Notes: generated by a model not told the origin, from the letters alone. DNA of 64,000 nucleotides from Burkholderia sp. LMG 13014 (GCF_905232215.1 NZ_CAJNKE010000001.1:28200-92199); one strand, 5' to 3'; counted from the first letter of the stretch, positions 17,894-26,991 are shown. Numbers and translations: made by a program.

Positions 17894-18430
17894 ATGACGA
17901 CGACTCCCCATCTTGTGCAGAGCCAGACGAGAGACCTGCAGCGGCAAATGATCGGGCACGGCATGCTGATTCTGTTGATCGGCATGCTGGCCGGGATCGG
18001 GTTGCTGGTGAGCCTGATCGGCGGGCTGGAAACGTGGCCGGGCCGGCTCGTGTCGGTTCACCTGCCAGGAGGCAGCGACGCGTGGGTTCGATTCCACATC
18101 GGTCAATTGCTGAACGCCTTTCTGATCGTTCTGGTGGCGCTGACGCTGCCGGTGCTCGGCGTCGAGCCGCGGCTCGGGCGTCGTCTCGGATGGCTCATGG
18201 TCGGGACGGGCTGGGCGAACACGCTCTTCTACGGGGCCGCGCTGTTCGCGCCCAACCGTGCGCTTACCTTCGGCAATAACCGGCTGGGAGACGCGAACCT
18301 CGCTTCCTTCATCGGACTGGTTCCCGGTTTGGTATTCGCCATCATTTCCATCGTCGTTGTGCTCATCCTGGTCGGACTGTCGTTTCGACGCCCGGTGTGG
18401 CCGGCGACCCAAAAGATCAGTGGTGTTTGA
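17894..18430 (+). CDS. StyC-like membrane epoxide (styrene oxide) isomerase
   Basis: A 178-residue protein with four hydrophobic helices that resembles styrene oxide isomerase along its whole length. Shared landmarks, from my memory of the StyC family, are MIGHGMLI, GGLETWPG, HLPGGSDAW, HIGQLLN, GWANTLFY and PNRALTFGNNRLG. The residues described as holding haem b and the substrate in StyC (His58, Asn64, Tyr103) line up here as His68, Asn74 and Tyr113, all with the same offset of 10. StyC turns aryl epoxides into aldehydes by a 1,2-shift. It sits between the monooxygenase and its reductase and its stop overlaps the reductase start (TGATG), so it is part of the same operon. Classical cym operons do not have such a gene to my knowledge. 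Confidence 0.8.
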   Translation: MTTTPHLVQSQTRDLQRQMIGHGMLILLIGMLAGIGLLVSLIGGLETWPGRLVSVHLPGGSDAWVRFHIGQLLNAFLIVLVALTLPVLGVEPRLGRRLGWLMVGTGWANTLFYGAALFAPNRALTFGNNRLGDANLASFIGLVPGLVFAIISIVVVLILVGLSFRRPVWPATQKISGV

Positions 18431-19479
18431 TGCGAGACTTTCTGAAAGCGGCATTTGGCAAATCGAAGCCCAGGCAATTGCGGATTCTGCCCCAGGACGT
18501 GACGATCGAGATCGGGCAAGGACAGACGCTGCTGGAGGCTGCGCTGGCCCAAGGCGTCGCCTACCCGCACGATTGCACGGTTGGCACATGCGCGTCCTGC
18601 AAGACTCGCCTCAAGCAGGGGCGGGTTCGAGAGGCGACGCCGTTCGGCTACACGCTGTCCAAGCAGGAGCTCGACGCGGGATACATTCTGGCGTGCCAGG
18701 CGTTTCCGCGCGACGAACTCACTGTCGTGGAGATCGAACCGGCTGCGGTCGATCTGCAACCGGCGGAAAAATATGCCGCGACCATCGTCGCAAGCGAGCC
18801 GCTCACACACGACATCCTGAAGGTCACGGTGCAGACGGATCGTGCGATCAACTATGCGGCGGGCCAGTACGCGAATCTGCGCAAGGCGGGCGGAGGCAGA
18901 GCGCGATCCTACTCTTTCGCGAATGCGCCGCAACGCAAAGGCAGGACGACACTGGAGTTCTATATCCGCAAGGTTCCGGGCGGCGAGTTCACCGAGGCGC
19001 TGTTCAGCGGACAACTGGACGGGACATCGCTGGAAATGGAAGGGCCGTTGGGCAATTTCCATTTGCGGGGCGGTGAGGCTCCGATGGTGTGCGTTGCCGG
19101 CGGCAGTGGCCTGGCACCGTTGATGAGCGTGCTTGAACATGCGAGGGGAAACCGCATCAGGCGTGACTGCACGCTTTTGTTCGGCGCGCGGACGCAGGCG
19201 GATCTGTACCAGCTGGACGCTATCGCGCACATCGCCGCGCACTGGCAAGGCGGCTTCCGGTTCATTCCGGTACTGTCGCACGAACCGATCGACAGCGACT
19301 GGCGCGGCGCACGAGGGCTGGTCACCGACCACATCGAAGCAGGGTTCTGCAGCGGGGCCGAGGGTTACCTTTGTGGCCCGCCGCTCATGATCGACGCGGC
19401 GATTCCCGCGCTCGGCCGATATGGCATTCCGGTCGACAAGGTGTTCTACGACAAGTTCACCGATAGCGGGACGCGTTGA
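18430..19479 (+). CDS. 2Fe-2S/FAD NADH reductase of the membrane monooxygenase (XylA/CymAb-like)
   Basis: The 349-residue protein combines an N-terminal plant-type ferredoxin domain (HDCTVGTCASCKTR, plus a later Cys in ILACQAF) with an FAD-binding domain (RSYSFANAP, the RxYS motif) and an NAD domain (VAGGSGLAPLMSV; GYLCGPPLMID at the end). It passes electrons from NADH to the di-iron hydroxylase. It is translationally coupled to the StyC-like gene through TGATG. Confidence 0.85.
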   Translation: MRDFLKAAFGKSKPRQLRILPQDVTIEIGQGQTLLEAALAQGVAYPHDCTVGTCASCKTRLKQGRVREATPFGYTLSKQELDAGYILACQAFPRDELTVVEIEPAAVDLQPAEKYAATIVASEPLTHDILKVTVQTDRAINYAAGQYANLRKAGGGRARSYSFANAPQRKGRTTLEFYIRKVPGGEFTEALFSGQLDGTSLEMEGPLGNFHLRGGEAPMVCVAGGSGLAPLMSVLEHARGNRIRRDCTLLFGARTQADLYQLDAIAHIAAHWQGGFRFIPVLSHEPIDSDWRGARGLVTDHIEAGFCSGAEGYLCGPPLMIDAAIPALGRYGIPVDKVFYDKFTDSGTR

Positions 19480-19619
19480 ATGCCTGTCTGCACCGCATAA
19501 GAAAATTCAATACGTTATGGAATCCGTATCAAATGGCAAGTGATTGAAATGAAATGCGGTTGAGCGCAGCGATCACGCCGCGCGGTGAGACAAGAGATAT
19601 AAAAGATCGGAGACAAAGC

Positions 19620-21002
19620 ATGACGGGAGCACGTGCTGCCTTGGCGGCAGGATGTCTGATCGCCCAATGTTCGAGCGGGACCGTATGGGCTCAGGACGCA
19701 TTCAATATTAGTGCCATCGGCGCCGGTTCGCTCGCGATGGGGGGCGTGGCCGCGGCCAGCAATGTCGGTCTGCCCGGCATGATGGTGAATCCGGCCACCC
19801 TTGGGCTCATGAGCGAGGGAAGCTACGGCGAGCTCGGTGCCGGGGTGATCTCGGCTAACGTCAAGGCAAAAAATGAAGCGACCGGGGAGATCGCAGACTC
19901 CCATACGCGAGGCAGGAACAACGGGCCCTACTATGCGCCCGAGCTGGCCTACCTGTGGCGATATCGACGTTATGCACTGGGCATTGGGGTGTTTGCGTCG
20001 TCTGGTGTCGGGACCGAATATGGCACGGGCAGCTTTCTTTCTCGAACGACGACAAATGGCGTAGACACGGGGCTGGATAATTTTTCCCGTCTCATGGCAT
20101 TGAAAATCCCCTTTTCAATGGCGTATCAAGTGACCGACAAGCTGACCGTCGGCGGGGCAGTGGAGGCTGTCCTGATCGCGGCGAACATGGGCTTGTTGTT
20201 CGATGCTTCACAACTCGGCGTGCTTGGGGCCCAGGGAAGACTCTCGGGAGGATTGTTGTCGTCGTTGATGAGCGTTCCGGGTCTTTCAGGCGCTCAACTG
20301 CAATTCAGCAACGGCAAGATCGCCGGCGGCGCGGCCGATGGCTGGGGAGTGAGCGGCAAGCTCGGGTTGACCTATCAGGCTACGCCAAGGACAAGGCTGG
20401 GGCTCGCATACCAATTCAAGACGCACGTCAGCGACTTGACCGGGAGTGCGCAGGTTACCGCCGTCAGTGCTTCCGCCGGCAATATTCCGATCGGCGGTAC
20501 GGTACGCATCGTCGATTTTCAGTTGCCTGCTTCGTTCACGGTCGGTATCAGCCAGGACCTGTCGGATCGGCTCACGGTCGCGGCGGACTATCAGCGCGTG
20601 TTCTGGCGCGATGTCATGAGCAGTTTGCAAGTCGCGTTCGCCCAGGATGGATCAGGCAAGGGCATTTCCTTGTCGCTCCCGCTGAACTACAGGGACACCA
20701 ACGTGTTCTCCATTGGCGCGCAATACCGATACAACCAGAACTGGACATTTCGTGGCGGCTTCCACTATGCGCAGGAGGCGGCGCCGGGTTCCGGATTGCT
20801 TGCCATCATTCCTTCGACGCCGACCACGAGCATCACGGCGGGCGGTGCCTATACGTTCAATCGAGGCGGGACGATCGACTTCGCGCTGGGCTATTCGCTT
20901 CCCAAGCGCGTGGCCAGCAGCGGGAACACCGGGAGCAGCGTGCCGATCTCGGTGACCGATTCGATGTTTCACGTCGCGTGTTCCTATACGCAGCGGTTCT
21001 AG
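19620..21002 (+). CDS. FadL/TodX-family outer-membrane hydrocarbon channel (CymD-like)
   Basis: A 460-residue beta-barrel precursor with a signal peptide ending near VWAQDAF. It contains the FadL-family start AFNISAIGAGSLAMGGVA and NPATLGLM, repeated amphipathic strands, and an aromatic-terminated C-terminus (SYTQRF). TodX/XylN/FadL proteins let hydrophobic aromatics and fatty acids cross the outer membrane. I chose the ATG at 19620 (CGGAGACAAAGC before it) because it gives a clean signal peptide. It lies 140 bp after the reductase, consistent with a CymD-like uptake role in the same pathway. Confidence 0.85.
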   Translation: MTGARAALAAGCLIAQCSSGTVWAQDAFNISAIGAGSLAMGGVAAASNVGLPGMMVNPATLGLMSEGSYGELGAGVISANVKAKNEATGEIADSHTRGRNNGPYYAPELAYLWRYRRYALGIGVFASSGVGTEYGTGSFLSRTTTNGVDTGLDNFSRLMALKIPFSMAYQVTDKLTVGGAVEAVLIAANMGLLFDASQLGVLGAQGRLSGGLLSSLMSVPGLSGAQLQFSNGKIAGGAADGWGVSGKLGLTYQATPRTRLGLAYQFKTHVSDLTGSAQVTAVSASAGNIPIGGTVRIVDFQLPASFTVGISQDLSDRLTVAADYQRVFWRDVMSSLQVAFAQDGSGKGISLSLPLNYRDTNVFSIGAQYRYNQNWTFRGGFHYAQEAAPGSGLLAIIPSTPTTSITAGGAYTFNRGGTIDFALGYSLPKRVASSGNTGSSVPISVTDSMFHVACSYTQRF

Positions 21003-21034
21003 TGTCGCGTCGCGCGTTATTTGATGAGTGATAT

Positions 21035-22390
21035 ATGCAAGCTGAATCTCCGAGTTTCGATGTCGTCGTGATTGGTGCTGGAGCGGGCGGGATATGTGCG
21101 GCTGCTCGTCTCGCCCATCTGGGTTATAGAACGCTGCTTGTCGAATCACTCGATCGCGTGGGGGGACGGGCGTCGACCAGGGAAGTCGACGGCTTCCAGT
21201 GCAATACGGGCGCACTGATCATCGAAGTGGATGGTGCCGTTGCGAAGACCTACGAGGATCTGGGGCTTGCGCTCGATCTCCATATTCCCCGGCGTGCATC
21301 GACTGTTCTGCGAGCGAACGGGAAAGACATCAACCTGTCGGAAGGCATCGGCGGGTGGCTGCGGAATACGGGGCCAAAGGCAATTGCGGCGATGACGGGC
21401 CTCATCCCGTGGCTTGCTCCCAAGAAGGGGCAGTCGCTTTCCGAATGGTTGAACCGGTTTACCCGCAGCCCGGCTGTTCATGGCCTGATCGATAACGCGG
21501 TAGGCGCGATGTTTGCGGCGAACAGCACGATATTCAAGGCGGACGTCTTTCTGCACTACTTCACAAAGGACACCGCATTCAGGAAGTTCGGACTGCCGCC
21601 AGGCGGAACGATCGAGGTGTGGAAGCCGTTGGTCGATCTGATTGCGTCGAAGGGGGGCGAGGTCTGGCTCGATGCTTCCGTGAAGGCACTCGAATTCTCT
21701 GCCACGGGCCTGGTCGATGCCGTCGTGATCGAGAGGGGCGGACGATCGACGACGGTTTCCTGCAACGTCGTCGTCAGCAATATCGGCCCGCTGCAGACAG
21801 CGCTGCTGGCAGAAGAGGCGCAGTTTCCCCGCGGCTACGTGCAATCGGTTCGCGATGCGACTCATCCCGCCGCAATCATTACGGTCCACTTCGCCAGCCG
21901 GCAACCGCTTGCGCATTTTCCGGGGCTGGCGTTGTTCGCAAAGACAAGGCGCATGGTGTATGCGGCGAATTTCAGCGCACCGGAGCTCAAGCGCGCACCG
22001 CCTGGATGGCACCTGTATTGCGGTGCATCGGTACCTCGACCACCTTGCGGACAGTTCGACGTGGAGAAGGAAACGGCACTGCTGCTTGATGATCTTCGCG
22101 AGCATTTTCCCGGCTTCGACAACGCCAGGATCGTCGCCGTTGACGTCACCGCGCATGAATGGCCCGCGCAGCGCGCCGTTACCGGCTACGACCTGCCCAG
22201 TCAGACGCCGGTGGGCAATCTCTGGAACGTGGGGGATGGCGTCAAGCCATGGGGATCGGGGGGGACGGCTGCTTGCGCGGAAGTCGCGAGAAGGGTGGTC
22301 GAGGATATCCAGGTGCGCTTTCCGTTGTCCTTGCCGGCATCACGTTTGAATGTGAGCGCGAGCGGAGAACATGAAGCGGTTCGAATGTAA
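21035..22390 (+). CDS. phytoene-desaturase-like FAD-dependent oxidoreductase
   Basis: This 451-residue flavoprotein has the N-terminal dinucleotide fold VVVIGAGAGGICAAARL, the GGRAST loop typical of the CrtI/amine-oxidase superfamily, and a C-terminal FAD segment NVGDGVKPWGSGGTAACAEV. Family members desaturate, isomerise or oxidise hydrophobic substrates. The gene follows the outer-membrane channel after 32 bp and precedes a second flavoprotein. Neither has a counterpart in the p-cymene/p-cumate pathways I know. A role in desaturating or aromatising a cyclic terpene-like precursor is possible but unproven. Confidence 0.7.
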   Translation: MQAESPSFDVVVIGAGAGGICAAARLAHLGYRTLLVESLDRVGGRASTREVDGFQCNTGALIIEVDGAVAKTYEDLGLALDLHIPRRASTVLRANGKDINLSEGIGGWLRNTGPKAIAAMTGLIPWLAPKKGQSLSEWLNRFTRSPAVHGLIDNAVGAMFAANSTIFKADVFLHYFTKDTAFRKFGLPPGGTIEVWKPLVDLIASKGGEVWLDASVKALEFSATGLVDAVVIERGGRSTTVSCNVVVSNIGPLQTALLAEEAQFPRGYVQSVRDATHPAAIITVHFASRQPLAHFPGLALFAKTRRMVYAANFSAPELKRAPPGWHLYCGASVPRPPCGQFDVEKETALLLDDLREHFPGFDNARIVAVDVTAHEWPAQRAVTGYDLPSQTPVGNLWNVGDGVKPWGSGGTAACAEVARRVVEDIQVRFPLSLPASRLNVSASGEHEAVRM

Positions 22391-22447
22391 GCCCGGCGAC
22401 TCCGTTTCGATGAATTCGGGGCGTCGTAGCGAATGGGAGGAACAATT

Positions 22448-23749
22448 GTGAAGGTTGCAGTCATTGGTGCCGGCCCGGCCGGATGTACCGCCGCATATAC
22501 ATTGCGAAAGCATGGGCATGAGACCGTGTTGTTCGAAAGCCAGGATCATGTCGGCGGGCGAACGAGCCAGGTTCATCGCGACGGATTCAATCTCGGCTCC
22601 GGCGCCTTGTTCCTCATGGGGGGAATCTATCCGCGAACGAATGCGATCCTCAAGGAGCTGGGCCGTCACGGCGAATTGGTCGCATGGGACGCCAAGACGC
22701 ATGTCGTCGATTGGGACAGGCAGCGCTACACCGTGGATTTCGATCAGGTGCTGAGTTTCCTGAAGCTGCCTGTCTTCAGTACGCTCGACAAGCTCCGGAT
22801 CGGTCTGGGTGTCCTGAAACAACTGCTGTCCCCGGGGCCGAAATCCTGCTTTGACGGTGCGGAGCTGGCCAAGCATGACAACGGCGAGCACCTGGAGAAC
22901 TGGTCCTTGCGTGTTCTCGGGAAGAAGGGGCATCACTACATTACGGTTCCGTATATGGGATTCCTGTATGCGGTGCCGATGAATTGGCTGTCGACGCCGC
23001 TGTATCAGGCCATCATCCAGCAGTTTTACAAACTCTCGCTGCAGGTTCCGCCCAAAGGCGTGGGGCAGATTTGCGACTGGCTCATTGAAGGGGCTTCGGG
23101 CGTCGATCTCCGTCTGTCAAGCCCGGTGAGGGGGATCTACAAGAACGATCGGAACTACACGATCGCGTCGAACAACGAGCTTTACACCGTCGATGCGGTC
23201 ATTCTCGCGTCGGAGCCCGGCGTATCGGCCGATCTGCTCGAGGGCGTGGTGTCGGAGCAGGCGACCGGGAAACTCAGAAAATGCCTGTATTCCGAATACG
23301 CACACGTTCAAGTCTGCTACGCGAATAATCCGTGGCCGAACTTCCCGGTGAGCGTTGCGTTGCCTGCCAACGACCTTCGAAACTGGGGCGCCTGCGTCCT
23401 GCAGAGCAAACGACATCCGAATGCGGTTCCGCCTGGCGGCGAGGCAGTGGGTGTCTACTTCTACACGCCGCCGCTGGAACACATGACGGATGACGACATC
23501 AAGCGCGAGGCGGTGACCGCGGTAACGGAAGTTTTCGGTGCGGCTCCGGAACCGACATTCGTTCACCTGTTCCGCTACAAGCGCGGTCTTTCGATCGCAG
23601 GCCCCGGACACTACGCAATGCTGAACTCGCTGCACGGCGAAATGCCGAAGGGCATCTATCTGGCGGGAGATTATTTCGCCCATGCGGGCGTTGAAGCGGC
23701 CGTATTGAGCGGTGAGCTGGCTGCGAACCGCCTGATGGGGCGAGCATAA
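22448..23749 (+). CDS. protoporphyrinogen-oxidase/amine-oxidase-like flavoprotein
   Basis: A 433-residue FAD protein from a GTG start placed 6-7 bases after GGAGGA; an ATG 15 bases earlier lies on top of that ribosome site and is less likely. The N-terminus reads VAVIGAGPAGCTAAYTLRKH, followed by VGGRTSQ and a C-terminal GIYLAGDYFAHAGVEAAVLS. The fold is that of PPOX, monoamine oxidase and phytoene-desaturase enzymes. It is only distantly similar to the preceding flavoprotein, so the pair looks like two different enzymes and not a duplication. Substrate unknown. Confidence 0.7.
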   Translation: MKVAVIGAGPAGCTAAYTLRKHGHETVLFESQDHVGGRTSQVHRDGFNLGSGALFLMGGIYPRTNAILKELGRHGELVAWDAKTHVVDWDRQRYTVDFDQVLSFLKLPVFSTLDKLRIGLGVLKQLLSPGPKSCFDGAELAKHDNGEHLENWSLRVLGKKGHHYITVPYMGFLYAVPMNWLSTPLYQAIIQQFYKLSLQVPPKGVGQICDWLIEGASGVDLRLSSPVRGIYKNDRNYTIASNNELYTVDAVILASEPGVSADLLEGVVSEQATGKLRKCLYSEYAHVQVCYANNPWPNFPVSVALPANDLRNWGACVLQSKRHPNAVPPGGEAVGVYFYTPPLEHMTDDDIKREAVTAVTEVFGAAPEPTFVHLFRYKRGLSIAGPGHYAMLNSLHGEMPKGIYLAGDYFAHAGVEAAVLSGELAANRLMGRA

Positions 23750-23833
23750 GCGCATTGGCGAGTCGACGAATTCAAGACAGGTGATTGGCACTACTTTCTT
23801 GTTAAAGACACACAACCAGCACGAAGGAGAGAG

Positions 23834-24625
23834 ATGATGGATTCAACGATGAGCAATCGCGCATATTTCCGGTACTGGCGGCTTTGTGCACTGTGCGGGC
23901 CGATTTTTCTGGCTGCCTTCCTGCTGTGCTGGGGCATGCTCGGGTACAACATTCCGCCCATCCCGGCCGATCGAACACCGGAACAGATGGCTGATTTCTT
24001 CCGGCATCACTACAACGAAGTGCGTGCCGGCATGGCCGGTGCGATGCTCTTCGGCGTGCTGTATTTGCCGTGGACCTTGTCGATCACCAACGTGATGAAA
24101 TCGCTCAATCCGGAGGAAAACGATGTCCTTTCGACCTTGCAGATGTGGGGCGGCGGCCTGACGGTCGTGCCCCTGGTGACATCGTCTGTCTTCTGGTTGA
24201 CGGGGGCGTATCGTCCTGACGTACTGTCGCCGGTCACGCTGCAGATGCTCTATGACATGGGCTGGCTGTTGATCGACATGTTCTATGCGATCACCACCAT
24301 TCCGATGGTCGCGATCGGAATGGCCGGCCTGACGGACCGGCGTGCAAAGCCGCTGTTTCCTCGATGGGCCTGCTGGTATTCGATCTGGGCCGGCCTGAGC
24401 TTTCTCTTCGAATTGATGATGCCGGTGTTCAAGACGGGACTGTTTGCTCGACAGGGATGGTTGAATTTCTGGGTCGAGTTCCTCGTGTGGTTCGGGTACA
24501 TCCTGCTGATCACGTTTTATGTTTTCAAGGCAGTGCCGCGGCTCGAGCAGGAGCGCGCGGATCGATTGAAGCTGGCAGGAAACGTCGCGCGCCAATCGGT
24601 CGGTGCGCGTCTGTCGAACGCATGA
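23834..24625 (+). CDS. six-helix membrane protein of unknown function
   Basis: I do not recognise this 263-residue protein. It has about six hydrophobic segments (for example FLAAFLLCWGMLGY, AMLFGVLYLPWTLSI, FWVEFLVWFGYILLITFY) with Trp- and Met-rich ends and no signal peptide. A GGAGAGAG site precedes its ATG. It sits between the flavoprotein pair and the NorE/NorF-like pair on the same strand, so it may be a membrane partner or electron-transfer helper of either. Confidence 0.55.
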   Translation: MMDSTMSNRAYFRYWRLCALCGPIFLAAFLLCWGMLGYNIPPIPADRTPEQMADFFRHHYNEVRAGMAGAMLFGVLYLPWTLSITNVMKSLNPEENDVLSTLQMWGGGLTVVPLVTSSVFWLTGAYRPDVLSPVTLQMLYDMGWLLIDMFYAITTIPMVAIGMAGLTDRRAKPLFPRWACWYSIWAGLSFLFELMMPVFKTGLFARQGWLNFWVEFLVWFGYILLITFYVFKAVPRLEQERADRLKLAGNVARQSVGARLSNA

Positions 24626-24647
24626 CCTCATTGCACGGTGGGTCGAT

Positions 24648-25268
24648 ATGACTAGTCTTGGCTCCCCGGCTTCGGCAGACGCAGCGGTCGAAGCCCCGCG
24701 ACAAGGTGCCCGGCCCGTGTCGGTGCCCGGCATCCTGTTCTTCATCCTCGCCGATATTGCGATATTCGGCGCGTTCTTCGTGGCGTTCATGACCGAGAGG
24801 CGCGGTCAGCTCGGCGTGTTTGACGTCTCGTCCCGCAGCTTGAATATCGGGCTCGGTCTGCTCAATACGTTGATCTTGATGACGAGCGGCATGTTCGTGG
24901 CATTTGCGGTCAACGCCGCACGGCGCGCGCAGGTGGGTCAGGTCAGGCGTTGGTTGCTGTTGGCCATGTTGGTTGGTGCCGGTTTTGGGGTGACGAAGCT
25001 GACTGAATACTTCGACAAGTTTTCCCATGGCATCAGTATGCTGACCAACGATTTCTTCATGTTCTATTTCGTGCTGACAGGTGCGCATTTCATCCACTTC
25101 GTCGCCGGAATGATCATTCTTGCGACGCTCTGGTTCAGGGCTGCCCGCGAGCCGGTGCATGACGGGCCGTTGTTTGAGTGGATCGAGGCAGGCGCACTGT
25201 ACTGGCATATGGTCGACCTGCTCTGGATCGTTATTTTCCCGATGCTTTATCTGGTGGGAGCGCAATGA
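24648..25268 (+). CDS. haem-copper oxidase subunit III-like protein (NorE type), orphan
   Basis: A 206-residue membrane protein with five helices matching the COX3/NorE family: PGILFFILADIAIFGAFFVAF, a segment around KLTEYFDKF, FYFVLTGAHFIHFVAGM and YWHMVDLLWIVIFPMLYL. In respiratory oxidases, subunit III supports the catalytic subunit. NorE is an accessory protein of nitric oxide reductase. No subunit I or II is nearby. The stop overlaps the next start (ATGA), so it is translated together with the NorF-like protein. Confidence 0.75.
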   Translation: MTSLGSPASADAAVEAPRQGARPVSVPGILFFILADIAIFGAFFVAFMTERRGQLGVFDVSSRSLNIGLGLLNTLILMTSGMFVAFAVNAARRAQVGQVRRWLLLAMLVGAGFGVTKLTEYFDKFSHGISMLTNDFFMFYFVLTGAHFIHFVAGMIILATLWFRAAREPVHDGPLFEWIEAGALYWHMVDLLWIVIFPMLYLVGAQ

Positions 25269-25549
25269 TGGAGCAGGCGCATACGACTTCGGCCCGGGCG
25301 TTCTTCGTGTGGTTGTTTTTGATGGTGGCGACGCTTTGCAGTGGTTTTCTTGCAGAGCACCATGGTTTTGCCAACGGATTGACGGCGGTTGTGGCCATCA
25401 TGTTCATCGCGGCGATCAAGGGGCGCGCAGTGCTGTTGCACTTTATGGAGATCAAGGCGGCACCGCTGCCGTGGCGTATCGCATTCGAGGCCTGGATGTG
25501 GGGCGTGTGTGGCGCGATTGTCGCGATCTGGGCCGGCAGCGGCGCTTGA
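25265..25549 (+). CDS. cytochrome oxidase subunit IV-like small membrane protein (NorF type)
   Basis: A 94-residue protein (or 93 from the second ATG) with three hydrophobic segments and the motif IAAIKGRAVLLHFMEIKAAP, then LPWRIAFEAW, that is characteristic of NorF/COX4-pro proteins. Its ATG overlaps the TGA of the NorE-like gene. It presumably forms a small membrane complex with that protein. Last gene of the upper block before the CymR-like site 3. Confidence 0.75.
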   Translation: MMEQAHTTSARAFFVWLFLMVATLCSGFLAEHHGFANGLTAVVAIMFIAAIKGRAVLLHFMEIKAAPLPWRIAFEAWMWGVCGAIVAIWAGSGA

Positions 25550-25584
25550 CGTTCGCCTTTACCGGGCGGGCTTGACCCTTGTGC

Positions 25585-25608
25585 GTCGACCCGCCTGGGC
25601 AGGTCGAC
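25585..25608 (+). terminator. possible hairpin terminator between upper and lower operons
   Basis: A 10-bp stem with one mismatch (GTCGACCCGC / GCAGGTCGAC) and loop CTGG lies 35 bp after the NorF-like gene. It is not followed by a T-run, so it is a weak candidate and could be rho-assisted or unrelated. Confidence 0.3.
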
Positions 25609-25714
25609 CGGGAGGGGGCGCGCTTGAGCGGGGCACTCGTGCTGCTGCATCGCAGCAGCGAAATATGGCCATTCCGAGTTGACACAAACACGCTGCCGCA
25701 CAACAATTGCGAAA

Positions 25715-25736
25715 AAACAGACGGGATAGTCTGTTT
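25715..25736 (+). promoter_or_regulatory. CymR-like operator, site 3 (best match)
   Basis: AAACAGAC-N6-GTCTGTTT is a perfect 8-6-8 inverted repeat followed by GTA. As I recall the CymR (cumate) operator of Pseudomonas putida F1, both arms, the six-base spacing and the trailing GTA are identical. It ends 46 bp before the ATG of the ferredoxin reductase that opens the lower operon, where a repressor would block transcription. Confidence 0.85.
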
Positions 25737-25782
25737 GTATGTTGTGGGTTGAGGAACACGGACGCATTCAGACGGGATCGTG

Positions 25783-26991
25783 ATGAACGAAAGGATCAAG
25801 AGGATTGTGATCGCTGGAGCAGGTCAGGCCGGAGCGACGGTTGCATTTGGTCTGCGCGAGGGTGGTTTCGACGGCGAGATCGCGTTGATTGGAGAGGAGT
25901 CGCACCTTCCTTACGAGCGGCCGCAACTGTCGAAGGAAATGCTGCGGCCAGCGTCGGCCGAACTGCGGTTGATCAAGGCGCGTGCCGAATTCGAGCGGCA
26001 TGGAATTCAGCTCAGCCTCGGTCGCAAGGTCGTCCGGACCGACGCGAGCCTGCGTCAGGTCTTGCTGGACGACGGGGGCGCGATCACGTTCGACCGGTTG
26101 GTCATCGCAACGGGCGTGAATCCTCGGCAGTTGCCGGCGACGGTCGCCGACCCCGCGCGGGTGCGCTATCTGCGTACGGTCGAAGATGCCCGCAAGCTGC
26201 GGGTGGACCTGGAAGGCGGCGAGCCCATCGCGATTGTGGGCGGCGGCGTCATCGGGCTGGAAGTTGCCGCGGCGGCACGCGCGCTGGGATGCCAGGTGAC
26301 GGTGATAGAGAGCGCGGATCGGCTGATGTCGAGAAGTGTGGACGACGTGGTGTCCCGTTACCTCGACAGGGTACATGCACGCGAAGGTGTGGATGTCCGC
26401 TATGGGGTACAGGTGACGGGACCATTCGAGGATGGCCGCCTGACATTGTCTGACGGCAGCTCGGTCGCTGCGCGCGTCCTGGTGGTCGGGATCGGCGTCA
26501 CGCCGAACGTTGGCGGTTTCGACGACCTTGGCATTACGGATGCCGCGGGCGTGCGGGTGGATGCATACGGTCAGACCGCCATCGACGGCATCTTCGCGGC
26601 GGGGGATATCGCTTCGCAGCCGGCAGGCAGCGCGTTTGGGCGGATCGAGACGTGGGCCAACGCTCGAGATCATGCGCTGAACGTGGTCAGGAATCTTCTG
26701 GGCGAGTCCGTGCGTTACGAATCGCCGGTGTGGTTCTGGTCCGACCAGGGGCGGACAAACCTTCAGGTTGTCGGGAATGCGACGTGCGGGACGCGAGTCA
26801 TCCGGGGCGACGGAAGCGGAGCCGCCTTCAGTATTTTCTGGCTGGACGAAGGCGGTCACGTCACCGGCTGCTCGTCCGTCAATTCGCCCAAGGACATGGC
26901 GGTCGCACGCCGCTGGGTGAAACAGGGAAATCGAGTGGACCCGCGGCACCTCGCCGATTCGGGCATCCCGTTACGCAATTGCGTGCTTTGA
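25783..26991 (+). CDS. cmtAa: dioxygenase ferredoxin reductase (p-cumate 2,3-dioxygenase type)
   Basis: This 402-residue flavoprotein has FAD motif [35 protein letters not shown] motif [21 protein letters not shown] (about 145), and the C-terminal FAD segment IFAAGDIAS. It transfers electrons from NADH to the Rieske ferredoxin encoded further down. The ATG at 25783 directly follows an in-frame GTG. As first gene after operator site 3 it matches the place of cmtAa in the P. putida cmt operon. Confidence 0.85.
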   Translation: MNERIKRIVIAGAGQAGATVAFGLREGGFDGEIALIGEESHLPYERPQLSKEMLRPASAELRLIKARAEFERHGIQLSLGRKVVRTDASLRQVLLDDGGAITFDRLVIATGVNPRQLPATVADPARVRYLRTVEDARKLRVDLEGGEPIAIVGGGVIGLEVAAAARALGCQVTVIESADRLMSRSVDDVVSRYLDRVHAREGVDVRYGVQVTGPFEDGRLTLSDGSSVAARVLVVGIGVTPNVGGFDDLGITDAAGVRVDAYGQTAIDGIFAAGDIASQPAGSAFGRIETWANARDHALNVVRNLLGESVRYESPVWFWSDQGRTNLQVVGNATCGTRVIRGDGSGAAFSIFWLDEGGHVTGCSSVNSPKDMAVARRWVKQGNRVDPRHLADSGIPLRNCVL

